Program-made: the position numbers and the translations under genes
Shown here: positions 23,196 to 38,100 of the stretch, piece after piece
Layout: the number at the start of each line of letters is the position of its first letter
How positions within the stretch are numbered: position 1 is the stretch's first letter
DNA from: Owenia fusiformis
Lineage: Eukaryota > Annelida > Polychaeta > Sabellida > Oweniidae
Reading direction: 5' to 3'
NCBI GenBank assembly: GCA_903813345.2
Contig: CAIIXF020000005.1
Span: forward strand, 37,267,375 to 37,331,374
DNA length: 64,000 nt
The notes under the pieces: generated by a model
Databases searched by the model: none
Told to the model about the DNA's origin: nothing
Seen by the model: only the letters and a program-made list of their open reading frames with translations

Positions 23196-26100
23196 ATGGA
23201 GAATTTGAAAATAATAGAGTATCTGTTGGTGATCATGGTTTTCGCGAAAAATGTCATCGGATGTAATATAGCTTTTGTTTTACAGACGGTTAATCGTCTG
23301 CTGTGTTAATTGTGTCCTTCGTGAATTGTGTGGGCTTGTTGTTATATATTATGATAATCGTAATTTGATCGTGATAATGTTTTGTCTAAAACATCGTATA
23401 CTTTATTTAAATACTTTGAATAAATACTTTTTTGATGATATTGAGTTTTTAAAGTGCTTGGGCACCAACAATTTTTTGCCTTCACTGAACTTACAAGTAT
23501 AAGCTAGCATTTCGCGAATTCAACTATCGACTGACGGGTGCCGATTTGATAGCTATTTTATTTTTTGTTTTATTTTAAATATGAATAGGCTTAGTACCTG
23601 CGGTACATCTCTATAGCTGCTAGCTATCGCCTAAAATCCACTGATCAGTGTTAGTAAGCAGCGGTTTGTTCGTCATTTGAACTTCAAAATGACGAGGTTA
23701 ATTTATGCAGATGATTACCAATGCTTATGTAACCGATAGCCGGCAGTTGATACCAGCGAATGCTAGCTTAATCAGCGAATGCGAGCTGAATATTCCAAGA
23801 TTCACAAACCCTACCAAATCCTACTGTGTCCTACTGAAAATGCAAAATTATTCAAAATTAAAGAATTAGGGCATTGTCGTAATGTAGTCAACAAAATATA
23901 TGCAGATGGTGTAGACCACAAAAGAGTTAATGGTCGTCCTGGAGAAAGAATCAATGTACCCTGCAATGCACCAGACCACAATGCGAATGCGATCAAATGG
24001 TTTAAGGACAGCCAACTTAAAGTACAATGGGGAGAAGATAGAGACATATTTTATCCAAGCAACGAGGACAAAAACAAGTAAACATTCTTATTCAAAGTAG
24101 CAATGGGTCAAGAAAATATAGATTTTCAAAGGAAGAAGAGCAAATTAAACAGTAGTTTCACTTTCCTTCGAAATATGCCTATTTTGTGTGCACTATTTTT
24201 TATTTAATTTGTATCGATTAACACATTATAGGTACACAATTACTATATCTTATGAACTTATAATTGACATGGCTGATATCTCTGACAGTGGCAATTACAC
24301 ATGTCAATACGTGAATGAGGTGGATAATTTACCCATTGAAATATGGACGGAGGTTAGAGTATGGGGTAAGATTTAAATTAGACGTTGTCAATAATAAGAT
24401 ACACAGGCGGTGATTTGAGATTTGATAAATACAGGGTGATCAAAAAGTAAAATCAAAAGTAACTATTGTAAACATCGCATTAAACACATCATTTGCAAGA
24501 AAAAAACAGATGTGATAGATCACTTCACCCGGCATTGGAATAATGCACCTTGCCATACAGCAAAAACAAAGAAGCAATTGGAAAGCATGGAGATCGAATA
24601 AGTGGGAATGGCTTCTTACTCACCAGACATGGCTCCCTCAAATGTTTATTTCTATGGGACTTAAAAGTTTTCAAGACAGTTCTGCAAAACGCGGTATTCA
24701 ACAAAGTGCGTGTGATGAGAGAAGGTGACTTCCAACTTGTGTTCATGACTGGATTAAACGTCACGAAAAATGTGTTAAGCCTATACATAATGGCAAATAT
24801 ATAGAACACCTAAAATGAATATCTGAGAAAAATAATACAGCAGGAGATCCAAAGGGCAAATTGTGCTTCGGTTAGCGACATTTCTATCTCCGCCGTGGCG
24901 TGATATAGTCCCGATTTCTCGGTACACGAGTTCGTAGAAAAATACGACACCTCAAATCAAGAGGCCATAACTCAACCCATGAATCATCAATTTCGATTCC
25001 GTTTGGATTTTTATGATGCCCAACACGAGAGTTGCGTTATATAAAGCCATTAATATGTTTCGTATGTGATAAAATCGTGTATTTGGTGTATACCCGACTT
25101 GAATATTTTTTGATGATTTTTCAAAAAAAAAAATTTTCCCTCTTCAAAGTTGGCAGAAATTTGTCTTTGAGGTTTTCAGCACTAACCTTCGGGTGTTCGT
25201 GATTATTTTGGATACTTCTGATCTTTATGTCAGCTTATTTTTTTCGCCCCGGTCGTAGTTCATGGAGAAAACGAATTAGAAAGTACACTCTCATTTTTAA
25301 CCCTATATCGTATTTTTGGCGAGTCATGGCCTCGTGACGTAAATTCCGGTTTTGAAGTTTTCGGTGGAAGTTTTCAAATTGCTGTCGAATATGCCCGAAT
25401 AGGACGACAGTAAACAATAAATCGGACCCTAAGGTATCGCTGTCTGGTGTATAAAGTATAAGGGAACAAACAGATAACATTGAAGTAAGTATACAACAAA
25501 TGGTATCGATAAAAGTGAAGGAACAAGTCGTAACAGTTTACTAAAATTATTTGAAGATCGAAGATGGCTTCCAATTTTCTAAGTTTAATTTTGAGTGACC
25601 AGTTTTGCCATTCCAATCTGAAGTATTGTGCTTTTAGGCTATAAATAGATGCTCGATATTACCCCGGGGATATTAAGGTGACTGTTAACTTAATCGATTT
25701 TCAGAAAAAATAGAAAATTTCACAATCTTGAAATTTTCAAACTCTTCCTGAGAAGTCGTTTTTATTATTTCACAATATGCTTGTGCACTGTAATCAATAC
25801 AAAGACATCAAAGAACAACAAAAAACGTTAGTTTGAGAAAAAAAGTGCCGTTTAAAGAATTTGAGAAGATTTTTTTCTAGGAGTAGCCGGTGAAAAACCG
25901 CTGATTCAAAATATCTGAACATTTCAGAAAATATACTTCAAACATATATCAAAAATGAAGGAGCAACGGAAATTTGAAAAATTACCCGATAAAAAAATTG
26001 GGATCAAAATAAGGAAAAAAGTACACTTCTCAAATTGTTTTTTTCTATTTTTTTAATTTGTATGAGAGATTTCAAAATTCTAAAGCTCCTTCCATTTTGG

Positions 26101-29100
26101 GCTATATTAAAGGGATGTTTCAGAGAAATTAGAAAAAAATGTTCAGGGACCTTTGCCGTGCTACTCTTTTTGTCAATTTTTCTGTCACATTTTCAGAGGA
26201 CTCAAATTCCCATTCCAAAATGTTTACTGTTTCTATTTGCATTACCACAGTGAGCCTGGTTATATAAATGATAAGTGGAACTAAAAAATTGAGAGAAAAT
26301 CCAACCAAAAGACAGTTAATTTTGATGGTCAGATTATACTCAAATGCCATGTGCCATGAGTCACAATTTAAACTTCCTTCAAGTGTAGGGTGACAAGACA
26401 TTTCTTTCTCTGTATTCTCTTCATTATTTTGATCAACTGAAATTGTTATTGTTTATTGTGTATATTTTTCTCATTTTGATGTAAGAAAAGCTCCTGCTAA
26501 TACTGCTAATACTTAGGTTTAGAGAGGGCCAGTTTAATTTAGCTACACTTATCCTTCAAGTGAAAGCATCAGAATATGCTTTCTCATAATTTCAACGGTT
26601 GGTGTGAAACTTTTTCATGTACTGAACTCTTGCAAAAAAGCAATTGCTTTGGTTTATCTGTGGAATTCATTTTCAAATTTTCATATTTTGATCTAGCATC
26701 ATAGAAATATCTCCAGGTCTTCTTAAGCCTTTACTAGCAGCTTTCTCATAATTTTAACAGTTGGTATGAAACTTTTTTCATGTAATGAGCTGAGTTGAAC
26801 TCTGGCCAAAAAGCCTTGCTTTTGATGATCTGTGGAATTCATTTTCAAATTTTCATATAATGATCAAGCATCATAAAAAAATCTCCAGATGATCTTTAGA
26901 CTTTAACATCGAAAGGTCCAAAATTAAATTAAGCAAAAATATTAGAAATCTTTTCAAATATTCAAATATCCCACCAATTTACAAATAAAAGGTGAAATTT
27001 TTAATAATCAAATAGTCCACTTCACAGTTTACAGTGCAAAACACATTATCTTTGCACCATTGAATTTGATGCATTTATTGCATTGTCTTATCAATGTTAG
27101 GTATAGGCAATATTTATAGACTTTTCAGTCGATTTCACTTTTGAGAAGGGTATTTTTTATATTGTATGTGGAAAATGAACTGAAAATGTCATTAGCCAGA
27201 GAGCACAACTGCATTGGCCAAATAGGATGGTAAGTTAGCATTTGAATGAATCTAAATTTCAATATTAGATGCTTTTTTACAGAGGCAAAAGTACTATTTC
27301 CACGCATAACACATCCAAGAACTGACTGTATACTAAATGCTCTTCACACTTTGATTTTCAGGCAGGCAAAGAGTGGGTACTAATTTGGGTATTATATGAA
27401 CACGGAGTGAAAGAACCCATGCAGATTGCTCTAGTAGAAATGAATTGTTACTCAGTTTCTCAAGAGACTCAAAGATGCAGGTTTGTTTCCTCGTTGATTT
27501 AAATATTAGTTGAAGTCATGATGATTTTAGCTCACATGGGTTTATTTTGTCACTTTAATGCCTTGTTAGAGATTGCTTCAAAAATATTTATTGTTGCCTT
27601 GATGATACTGGAGTAATAGGTATTGAAACAACCATAAACCTGCCTGTCATCTATGTACTAATTCTCTCTAACAACTTGTTTATGTTTCTTTAGATGCCAT
27701 AAAGTACAGCATCATTGTTGTATCTGGTACCGCTTTCTGATGCTGCTCCTCTCTAATACCTGACTCCTTACTCTGGCTGTGACATCATGTGAGAATACTT
27801 CAGAGAGAAGCCAAACAGGTGAGAAAGTCCTATTACTTGGGTACTGTAGATATACTTAAAGGGGTATAAAATAACAAGGACTGTAGAGAGAATTTTTTTA
27901 TTTTTTCTGAGCTATCAGGCCAATATTTGGCTTAACATCTTCTTTGACATACCTTTTTTCTTGAAATGTATGGATAAACTATCAATTTCAGCATTAAGCA
28001 GAATAAATTCAGTTCAAAGCTTCTATAAAGGGAGTCCCACTTATAGATTTTTAAGATTCACAACTTTTCAAGAGGAATATCAGCTGAACTAATGTACATC
28101 CAGGGGGTTTCTTTGGAGATAATAAAAAATAATTTTAGTCTTGATAAAAAATACGTAAATATATTTTGACACTGGTCAATGATCATTGAATTGCCCCTCT
28201 GCACTAATTGTTGCACCTTTAATTTGACAGATTGAAAAGGTCTGCCAAATAAAAATCCACCAATTTTCAGGTGTATATTCAGTGATCTCCACAGGATATT
28301 TCCTCAAGTGGGTGCAAAATTCTCATTGTCACAATTCAGACCTAAATAAGTCAAAATATGCCAATTTTTCATAATTTTTCTCATTTCAAGAGGGTGCAAA
28401 TGGATTTTCAGGTGGGTGCAAGCCTGTTTTTCAAATCTCAGGTGGGTGCTGCACCCACTTGCTTTAATGCTGGGGAGATCACTGATATTGGAAAATCTCC
28501 AAATCTCTGAAAGATTTCATTTGTGTAAGTCTTTCTATTTTGATTTCATTGCTATACTAAGACTTACTGTATGCTGTACACCTGAATTTGAAATGCTAAT
28601 TTCCAGATCAATGATAAAACTTAAAACTCAGTTCTGAATCTGGAAAATTTAATCAGGGGCGGATCTGGGAACCAACAAGGGGGGCCCAAACCTCTGGTCA
28701 GAGAAAAAAAATTTTGGGCCCCTAAAACCAAAAAGTGGGCCCAATTTTTGGAATTTTGAGGTCTATTTTCTTCAAAATGTGGCCTGAAATAAAAAATAAG
28801 GCCTTAGAAGGCCCAGTATTGACCAAAAAAGCCCACTTTTTGGGGCCTGAGGGCCTTTTTCGCCCGAAATCTTTTGGGTCCAATTTTATTCTTCTGGGCC
28901 CACCCAAGGGGCCCCCAGACCCCCCCCCCCCCCCAGATCTGCCAGTGTAAATAGCCATGAATATTTGAAATAGGGCAGTTCCGCTAAATTAAGAAGTGCG
29001 AAATTAACTGTATCTACAGCATGTTTCATGAATTAAGTTGAGTGTACATTTTCAAATTATAAATATGCAGGTCAAGGTACATCCTGATATACATGATACA

Positions 29101-32100
29101 GGCCTGTCAACTGTCCCGCAATTTGCGTATTTGTCACGCATTTGCTGAAGAATTTGAAGTCACGCCAGTTTTTTTTGCGTGACAGAAAATGTCACGCAAA
29201 ATACGCATTTTACCTGGTAATTGTCACGCAAAAATATTTCTGTAGAAATTTTTTCGAAATATGTTTACGATACGGTAAAAATACGAACGCCGGAAAAAAA
29301 CGAACGCAATTTGTTCGGATTTGTCACGCGAATCCCGTATGTGTCACGCATGTTCATTGGAAATTTTTCGTACCTACAAAGGTGTTTAAAAGTTGGCCAA
29401 AGGTGTTCAAAATTTGGACAAAAGTGTTCAGATTTGGACTTAGGTGTCCAACATTTTGAAGTCACTCATATTAGGTGGTCCCAAGTTGACAGCCCTGATG
29501 ATATACTAGTGTACTCCCACTAATATTTGACACGATTATATTTTGTGTTTTTGGCATTTTGTTTCACGGCTATTATATTTCGCTAATTTTCAGTTTTTCG
29601 GCTTTTTTACCTATTATAGCCCAGCTCTGGATTAAAACATTGTCAACATTGAAACCCCCGGTACCTTCCTTGGAATTTTGCGAATATTAAATTTTGCGAA
29701 TTAGAACTGCTGGAATTTCGCGGCTATTATATTTCGCGAATTTTCCAATTCTCGCGAAAAGCGCCAAATAAAGTCGCGCGCAAAAAATTACTGGGAGTAC
29801 AATATTATTATAATTAGAAGGTGCAATATTGTGATCAATTTAATGGGCGGAAGTGCGGTTGACTGCATGGTCCACAGCTGGTACAAAAAGCCATGACAAC
29901 ATGCATTATCACCATATACAGGTTATCCCGAATGTATGGGACCCCCCCCCCCTTGATAGACATATACTGATGTCTCTCAATAGTATGTGTCATATCGGGT
30001 GTCCCAAAAAAAACGTCCCGCTTTTTGACATCTCATATCTCTGCAATAGATAGACCAATTCCTTTGAAATTTTTCAGGATGCAATACTAGGGTATTATCC
30101 ACAAGTTGTGAAAATATACTAGGAATCCAATGTAAATCAAGCGAGTATTGACAAATACAAAATAGAATATCAAGAAATGTAATATCAGAGAAAAATATCA
30201 GTTATGCTAGAAATTGGGCAACGTGTGACCTTTATTTGACCTGATGACTTATTAGATGCCATGTGATGGTTGTAAGTGGTGTCAGTCAATGTCAGTCTAT
30301 AAATAGAATGTATGTGTGTTAAGATTATTGATTTTTTGTACATGATCAGTTTAGTACAGAATTTTAGTGTGGAAGGACCAGCAACAGCATGCCTCTCAGT
30401 GAAAGTGATAAGTGTACTATTGAAACGTGTTTTAAAGAAAAAGGATGGGGAGGAAGAAGAATAGTCAAAGAATTCCCTAAAAAGGGATGGCAACATCGAA
30501 CTGTAAATAGACTTATTGCAAAAATACGAAAAACTGGATCAGTATCACGCACACCTGGTAGTGGGAGACCAAAAACAGCATGTTCTGAAGAAAATAAGGA
30601 TTGTGTGGATGACTTAATTCAGAGTCAAGAGGATAAACCAGGGACACACAAGTCACTTAGACAGATTGCAAATGACTTGCAAGTTAGCAAATCATCAGTT
30701 TCAAGGATGGCTAAAGAATTGAATCTAAAACCATTTAAGAGAATACAAGTTTCTAGAAGAGACAATAATGTTAGAGGAAAAAGAAAAACAAGATGTCGCA
30801 ATTTATGTGATCGTTATTCAGCCGCAGATGTCAAGAAGATCATGTTCACTGATGAGAAGGACTTTTCTCTTGAAGTGCCCAAAAATCGTCAAAATGATCG
30901 GGTGTATGGAAAGCGTAAACGTCAAATTCAGCCATCGCGTCTTTACCATGAAACTTCACGTTTTTCCAAAAAGATAATGGTTTCTGCAGGAGTATCCTGG
31001 AAGGGGAAGACGGACATTTTTTTCATTAACACTGACAAAGCCAAAGTCAACAGCGAAAGCTATATGAAGTTATTAGATGAAAATCTGCTACCTGATTGTA
31101 GGAGGATTTACCCTAGAAATGACTATGTGTTTCAACAAGATGGGGCCCCTTCCCACACAAGTAGGGTAACCCAGGCGTATCTGGAGAGATCCACCCCAGC
31201 ATTTATCAAAAAGGTTGAATGGCCTCCACAAAGTCCAGACTGTAATCCAATGGATTACTCAATTTGGGATTCTCTAAGTCAAAAAGTTTACAGTGGTATG
31301 AGGGATAAGTTTACAGAACAAACATTAAAAGAGAGAATAAGTGCGTCGTGGCAGGAGATATCACAGGATGAAATCAGGAGCAGTATCTCTGCATGGAAGA
31401 AACGACTCCGTTTAGTTGTGAAGGAAGATGGAGGCCATATTGAGCACAAGTTATAAGATAAGTGAGTTGTCGATCTTTTGCTGTACCAACTTTTTATCTT
31501 ATGCTGTTTAACTTTTGTATTTAGCGATGCTCATCAATCTTCATTATAAGTTGAAATAATTGAGTTGTCCTCCGATATTACATTTCTTGGTATGCTATCT
31601 TGTATTTGGCGATACTCACAAAATGTACATCTGATTAATATAATATTTTAATAACTTATAGATAATATCCTTATCTTACTCCCTGATAAATTTGAAAGGA
31701 ATTGGTTAATATCTGGCAGAGTTATAAGAGCTCAAAAAGCGGGACGTTTTTTTTGGGACACCCGATATATCATTAGCTTTCCAAAGATTTAAATGATATA
31801 TGACACGTGCAATGGAACCATTGGTATATGTCTGCCTAGGGGGGGGGGCATACTTCCTAGTAGGGTGGGGGACACGCTGTATATACGGAACGGGTATTGC
31901 CAACCCTCATTACTGGTAAACAAAATACATTTTCCCCATAACATGTGCTTTATTGCATCCTGATGCAAAGAATAGTTATAATCTACACTAATTTACACAA
32001 TTTCTTTTTTTCCAGATCTCCATTCGCATATCCAGATTCCTAAGATCAATGAATTCTATAGTAGATCCCTCCGCCTCCATTAATGTGGGTCCCTGAAGTC

Positions 32101-35100
32101 TATATCACGTGTAGGATAAGATTTAAGCCATGAAATAGGTAGGTTCAAGAAGACAGCTGAGTTTCAAAATGGCCATCATTTTTTACTTGAAAAACATATT
32201 TTTGGAAAATAGAAATACCAGTTAACTGATTTGGTTCAGATTTTATATGCTGAAAGAAAGGTCAGTTCAAGGATAAATTTTTAAGACGACCACTAGTTAT
32301 CAAAAAATATTATATTAAATGGCCTACTTAATGTTTTGCACATGCTCTTATTTCACATTGCAAATGTGTGATATAAATATGTAACAGAGTTTCTCAAGTA
32401 TAGGCCCATGGGTGTTTATCTGAAAGAGGTGTATGAAAACGGTTTTTCCCTCTTTGTGAAACCCCATGGGCATTCATTTAAGATACTTCTTCATAAACAC
32501 AGTGTGCAAAAACATTGAGAAAAGGAATAAAATTAAAGTGGCAAACAGAACAGAGAATAGAGGTGAATTTAACATGATGTAGCATAAATATTACAATAGG
32601 TCACAAGTTAGTCAACATCTGCATTCATGATACTATTGCATGAGTATGAGGGTCATGTGTTAACCTGGCAATCTATATTATCCCTCAAAATAAACACCTA
32701 CTGGCTTGGGAAGCAATTTTCTTCCCTCTTAATAAACGCCACACCCCTTGAATAAATGATTTCCCCTTTTAATAAAGGTCCATGGCAGTTTCCCTGTGTA
32801 AAATAAACGCCCATGGGCCTAAAACTACAGTAACCCCATTTGTTCCAACTCATATGTCACACATTTCCTTGAAAGGACAGGTGGCGGTAAACCCCTCTTT
32901 TAGCCCCCCTTCAAAACAAGTATATATTGACATGAAATTGAAGAGGAAGTATGAATTATTACTTAAAATATGATTTCTGAGAATTTTGACATTTCACCTT
33001 GACATTAGGGTGGTTTTAAGGTCAACTTTGAGAGATGCTATTTTTGTCAAAGTTTTGCCGTTTTCTAATGCAAGAAATGAAAGCAGTTGGCTTAATTTTG
33101 ATTGTGACTGATAATAAGACATGTGAATGGAAATAAAAAATATTTTAAATAAATTCTCACGGGCAATTACATGAAAATCTTGAGAATAAATATATGGGCA
33201 TTTTTAGGGGAACTAAATGTTCCTGTTTCAAAAATGAATGTTCTTGCTGCCTTTTGAAACTCCAACAGTATCCTAAGCATGTTTTAAGAGTTGGGATGTG
33301 ATTACTATTTGAAATGCCCATGGGCAATTAGGATGAAATGACTGCAATTAAAGGCACACAAGGGTACTTCCATGAGAATGGATTTTCTTATTTCAATTGC
33401 TTCTCGCCAGTTTTCTAAACATGTTTGCCAAATACTAAATAGCTAATAGGGTCACTTTTAATAAATGCCCATTGGCATTTGCTTTGGAATTTGAAATTAA
33501 ATGTATGGACACTTAATTTTAAAGTTGTTTGCCAATTTGCAGTTCCCATATTTGAAACACAAATAATTCAGAGAAATCCTCTTTCAATATACATAATAAA
33601 ATAAGAGGCAGCATCATGTATAAGTGGCACGACAATCAAAGGATTGCCTAAAATAATTTCTACTTATTCCCTATTTAGAAAACACTTAGGCCATTCAAAG
33701 ATTTTTATATTTAATGTCACTAAATTCCATGTTCTCAGAAAAAAATGTTCCCATGTACATTGTACTCTTTATACTTGTAATGCATATAAATAAGGGAATT
33801 GTAATCTTGGATTATATTGTAGTGAAATGAGTTCCAAGATTGATTAAAAACTACATGATAATAATTCAAGATCACAATTCCCTTTGTCATGTATATGCAT
33901 TACAAGTACAGAGTACTATTAAATAAAATATAAAACCCTTTAAATAAGTTAAGGTTTTGTAGTTTTTAATATGAGGCCCTTCATCAGTTCAATGCCAACA
34001 TATAATTAATTTTGAATGGCCTAATCTGTACATGCAATTATGTAGTGTACATGTATGCCCAGGTTAGCAGCCATATTGAAAACAAAAACAAGTCAGCCTT
34101 ATTTTTATCACAAAAGTTAAGTTTTGGTGGTGAGCCCACACTCCCACAAAAATGATATTTGCAGGGAAGCTACTTTACAGTCTCTGCATTATACAGTTTC
34201 AATATATTTTTTGTGGGAGTGTGGGCTGATGGTTAAATTTTCAATGAAAGGGAATGAGCACCATGCTAAAACTTGATAACAAAGTGAACAAAAAATGACA
34301 ATGTTTTCCAGATTTGCATTGGTAAACTTCATACGTAGCTGGATTTTGTTAATATTCTACTCCGAATGCTTGTATGCCATATGTTCCATATAGTAAATTC
34401 TATACAATGATAAGTTTTGATATTATTCTGGTGGTTAACATAGTGTGTACTCATATTCAGACAACCTTGTGATAGGGGTTCTTACCGTCAATTTTTCAAA
34501 GAAACTGAAAACTAATGCCACTTTTTGAAACTTTTTGAAATGGACCTGTTCTTTTATGTTTATGATATATCTTTGCAGTTCCCATGGCAGTAGAGGAGAA
34601 GCTAGCCATCATATTCTCTGGAGTTGAAGATATGCTGACGGTTGACCTCCAGCAAAATTGCAGATACAAAAGAAGGAAAACTACAGAATGTGTTCTAAAA
34701 TTCCCTCCATGAATTCAAAACCTGAATATAGTTCATTCTATAATGAACATAAACTAATAGAGAATTAGTTCCAAATGACACTGCCAGTCTTCCTGATTCG
34801 TTTCAATGAAATGTTTAAATAGACAGTGGATAATATGTGCAGTAGTATGATCTTCTGGAGTAGCTCAACAAATTAAAATGATTTTTGTTATGTTGAAAAA
34901 ATTAAAATGATTTGTGTTATATTGAAAAAATGTTTTGTGTTATGTTGAAAATTAAGATGTAGTAAATCTTGACCCATAAAGAATTTGGAGATTGAGGTAT
35001 CTCTTGGAGCTGTCTGCTATACTACACTTCTGTGATTCTGCACTACATACACAACACTGTCTAATAGCATAATTGTTAGTTTGAACCTTTGAGCCATGGA

Positions 35101-38100
35101 ATAAGCTTCTGATAAGAATGTCTAGATCATTATTTGTCATTGAGAGAATGTACATAGAACTGAATCTTTACATTTGAGAAATATTACCATACGCATGTTA
35201 ACTGAGTATTCATGCATATATATTTCAGAACCGAGGGGTGGATTAGCCCCAGAGTTCAAAGATGACTACACTTATAATGTAAACATGTATTGAGATGACG
35301 TACAATTCGTACACCTCTGATTGGTCCAAATCGATAAACAAAAATTGCGGATTCAAATTTTCTAACAACGCTTCAAATAATACTGTTATTTCTGGGGTGT
35401 TAACCAATAATTTTCTAACAACGCTTCAAATAATACTGTTATTTCTGGGGTGTTAACAAATATCATAGCTTGGATTTTCACATCAAGATGAAGAAACATC
35501 ACCCAACGTGTAATATTAGAAAACTAACTCGTGAGAATTTGCGCAAACAAAGGTGGTAGCAAGAGGCTAATATATCAGTCATCGCTAAAGCTCTGGGTGT
35601 CCACCCCTCTTTTTATTCAGAATTGATCTCCACATAGACATATTACTAAGTACTTGTTCTATAACCTAGCATATTATGAATATTACTGCACATATCTTAA
35701 TTTTTAGAAATAAAACCAAGTCAGCATGCTCGCATGTTAGCGTCATGATGTTATGATTATTGATGAAATGAAATATATGAATAATTGCATTCAACGGTCA
35801 GTGTATATAGTTGAGGAATGATTTGCTGTGTAATTTTTCCACAATATTTCCTAGAATAAGTTCATCTTCCGCGTGAAACTCCTGTGCACAGATCTATGGG
35901 CAGTATACGGGTATAGCAATGGGGGGAAAGAGTCTTGTTAGGTGGAACAGGGAAGGTTCGTGAAAACGCCAGGAAAACAGAAGGGTATGGGAGTTTTGTA
36001 GGGTAAAGGACCTCGAATTGTTTGTAGAATGATACACTTTAAAACATTTAATTGACTAAGTTTGCACCATATAATCCTAAAAAATATTTCTCATTTTCAA
36101 GGATTATATATGGATTAACACCCGAGTATTGTTACATTGTGTTTTAAAGTGTATTGATATTTTTTAGATGAAAAACACAAGCGGAATGTACGAACAAGCT
36201 CCCCAGTTTCATTTTATAAACAACTCGCGGTCCCTTAATACCCACGAAATTAATGTGCTTTTTTGGCAGAAAGTATAATTGTATATATCGTTAACTTCAC
36301 TTCCTTTCAATTCTTAAATAAATAAAGTCTATGCACTATTGATTTTCCCAAGGGCAAAGAGGATTGCCTCCCAGAGTGCAACACACATATTCTGTCTCAT
36401 ATATGGGGATGTCGTGCTTCAAGATTCGAATTCCAACAACCGCCATTTTGTTCACATCAACATTTGAATCGTGAATTTTGGTCTTATTTCCAAACGAAAC
36501 ATTCCAAAACTCACAAGAAATGAAATTCTGAGAGCCAGTCCTCCTTGCACTCAAGAGTAAGAAATCTCAAGTTGCACGTCGACGTTGTGCAAACTGCTAC
36601 AAATTATAAAAGGTGCAATATGCGGTCAGCGTCACTGATCCATACGCTAAGCGGCTGACAGACTGAGGATGCACAATTAACAAATTATAGCTATTTGGTG
36701 AGTGGCTCCTCGGAACATAATGCTGAAATTACCAGTACAATGTCTTTTTTTAAACTGATCTGTCGAGATAAGTGTTTTTGAAAATTTATATTTGCATAGC
36801 CTGATAGCGGTTTTATTGGAGGATTTTTAATTGCGTGTTGATTTAGGGGCGCACCTTCATTGTTGAATTGAGGCCGGGCATAGATGGCATTCACAGCTCA
36901 TCCGAGACTACTAACCACGGGTCATTATGCTATGAATGAATATGTATACGTATGCTGATCATTTTCGAATAAAACATGCCTTCGAAATAATTCGCTTAAT
37001 TCGGACATTTATTCATCGTCGTGATATCCGGTGTCTGGTGGCAAAACTGCCCTAATTCACGTCACCATACTCGTCAATGGGCAAAAGGGCAAACGCCTGA
37101 CTTTTTATCTCGAGTTATGGATTTATGTGGCCTCACTGGCCTATCTGAGGTTCTAAAGCTATGTCTAAGCTACATCTTGACACTAAACTCAATAGGGGCC
37201 AATCATCTACTTTTTGAAATAATTGGTCAATTGTGACACTACCCCCTCTCTCTGCAGACACAAATTGAAATTCACAAAAATGAAGGCAAAATTAATACGC
37301 CACTTGACTCGAAATTTTCCTTCAGATAACCCAAATAAACGCATTTTCAGAAGAAATGGCATGTTGCCATTGCAAAAAGATTACAACTGTGCCTACATAC
37401 TAGCTTACTTACTCGTCATGATCACAATTGTGTTGGGACTACATTTATTTTTGAATACTACTTTTTTCTATTCAGCGGAAGTGACGTATTAGGGCATTTT
37501 GGCCGGTCATGATATAAAATAGATTTAAATACAGAGCGAGCAATGATTGCAATTCCCTCATTGGACAAATCGAGAAATAGAGACGGCCGCCGACCTCACT
37601 ACGTAAAAGTAAAAGCCGGGTATTTTGACTTTCATTGTTCAAAGTTGGAAATGAATTCTTACTGATGACCAACACATTCTTTCCTGGATATGTTTTATGC
37701 CTCAATTAATGCGCTAAAACGAGTGATATTTACGCATTTGGCGTGAAGATCAACGGTAACAGAAAAACCTGGTTTAATTGGCTGTATTCCATGGGATCAT
37801 ATGTAATAAGTCCAACAATGCGATGTGCTTGTAATACTCTTTTATGTAGTATTAGATTCATGAATCATTAATGCATATTGACCGAGATATGACCGTGAAG
37901 AAATATCATACGCGTATCAAATCTTGGTATAAAAATCGAGAAATACGACGTCGCCATTGGTTTGCAGTAAAAACCATGATTTTTCACTCGTCGTTACAGA
38001 AAGTTGGCAGAAATTTGTCTTCAGAGGTTTCAGAAAAAAGCAATTATACCATTGGAAAGAGCTTATTGTGGGCTAAATGTAGAGTGAAAAACATTTTTTA

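Larger units (their letters stand above)
29917..31881. mobile_element. Old MITE split by a mariner insertion
   Basis: Left arm 29917-29992 (TACAGGTTATCCCGAATGTA, C-tract, TAGACATATACTG, AGTATGTGTCAT) and right arm 31768-31881 (ATATATGACACGTGC, TATATGTCTGCCTAGG, G-tract, GACACGCTGTA) match the two ends of the uninterrupted copy at 42028-42671. The sequence between them is exactly the 29993-31767 mariner. This is a clear nested insertion with a relative date: MITE first, mariner second. Confidence 0.8.

Noticed and set aside
24543-24809. Overlapping 60-95 residue frames on both strands
   Set aside because: Shadows of the mariner relic, which makes sense only in one interrupted plus-strand frame.
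28722-28958. Overlapping open frames on both strands rich in Gly/Pro
   Set aside because: Created by GGGCCC-rich MITE sequence and a C-tract; no splice or homology support.
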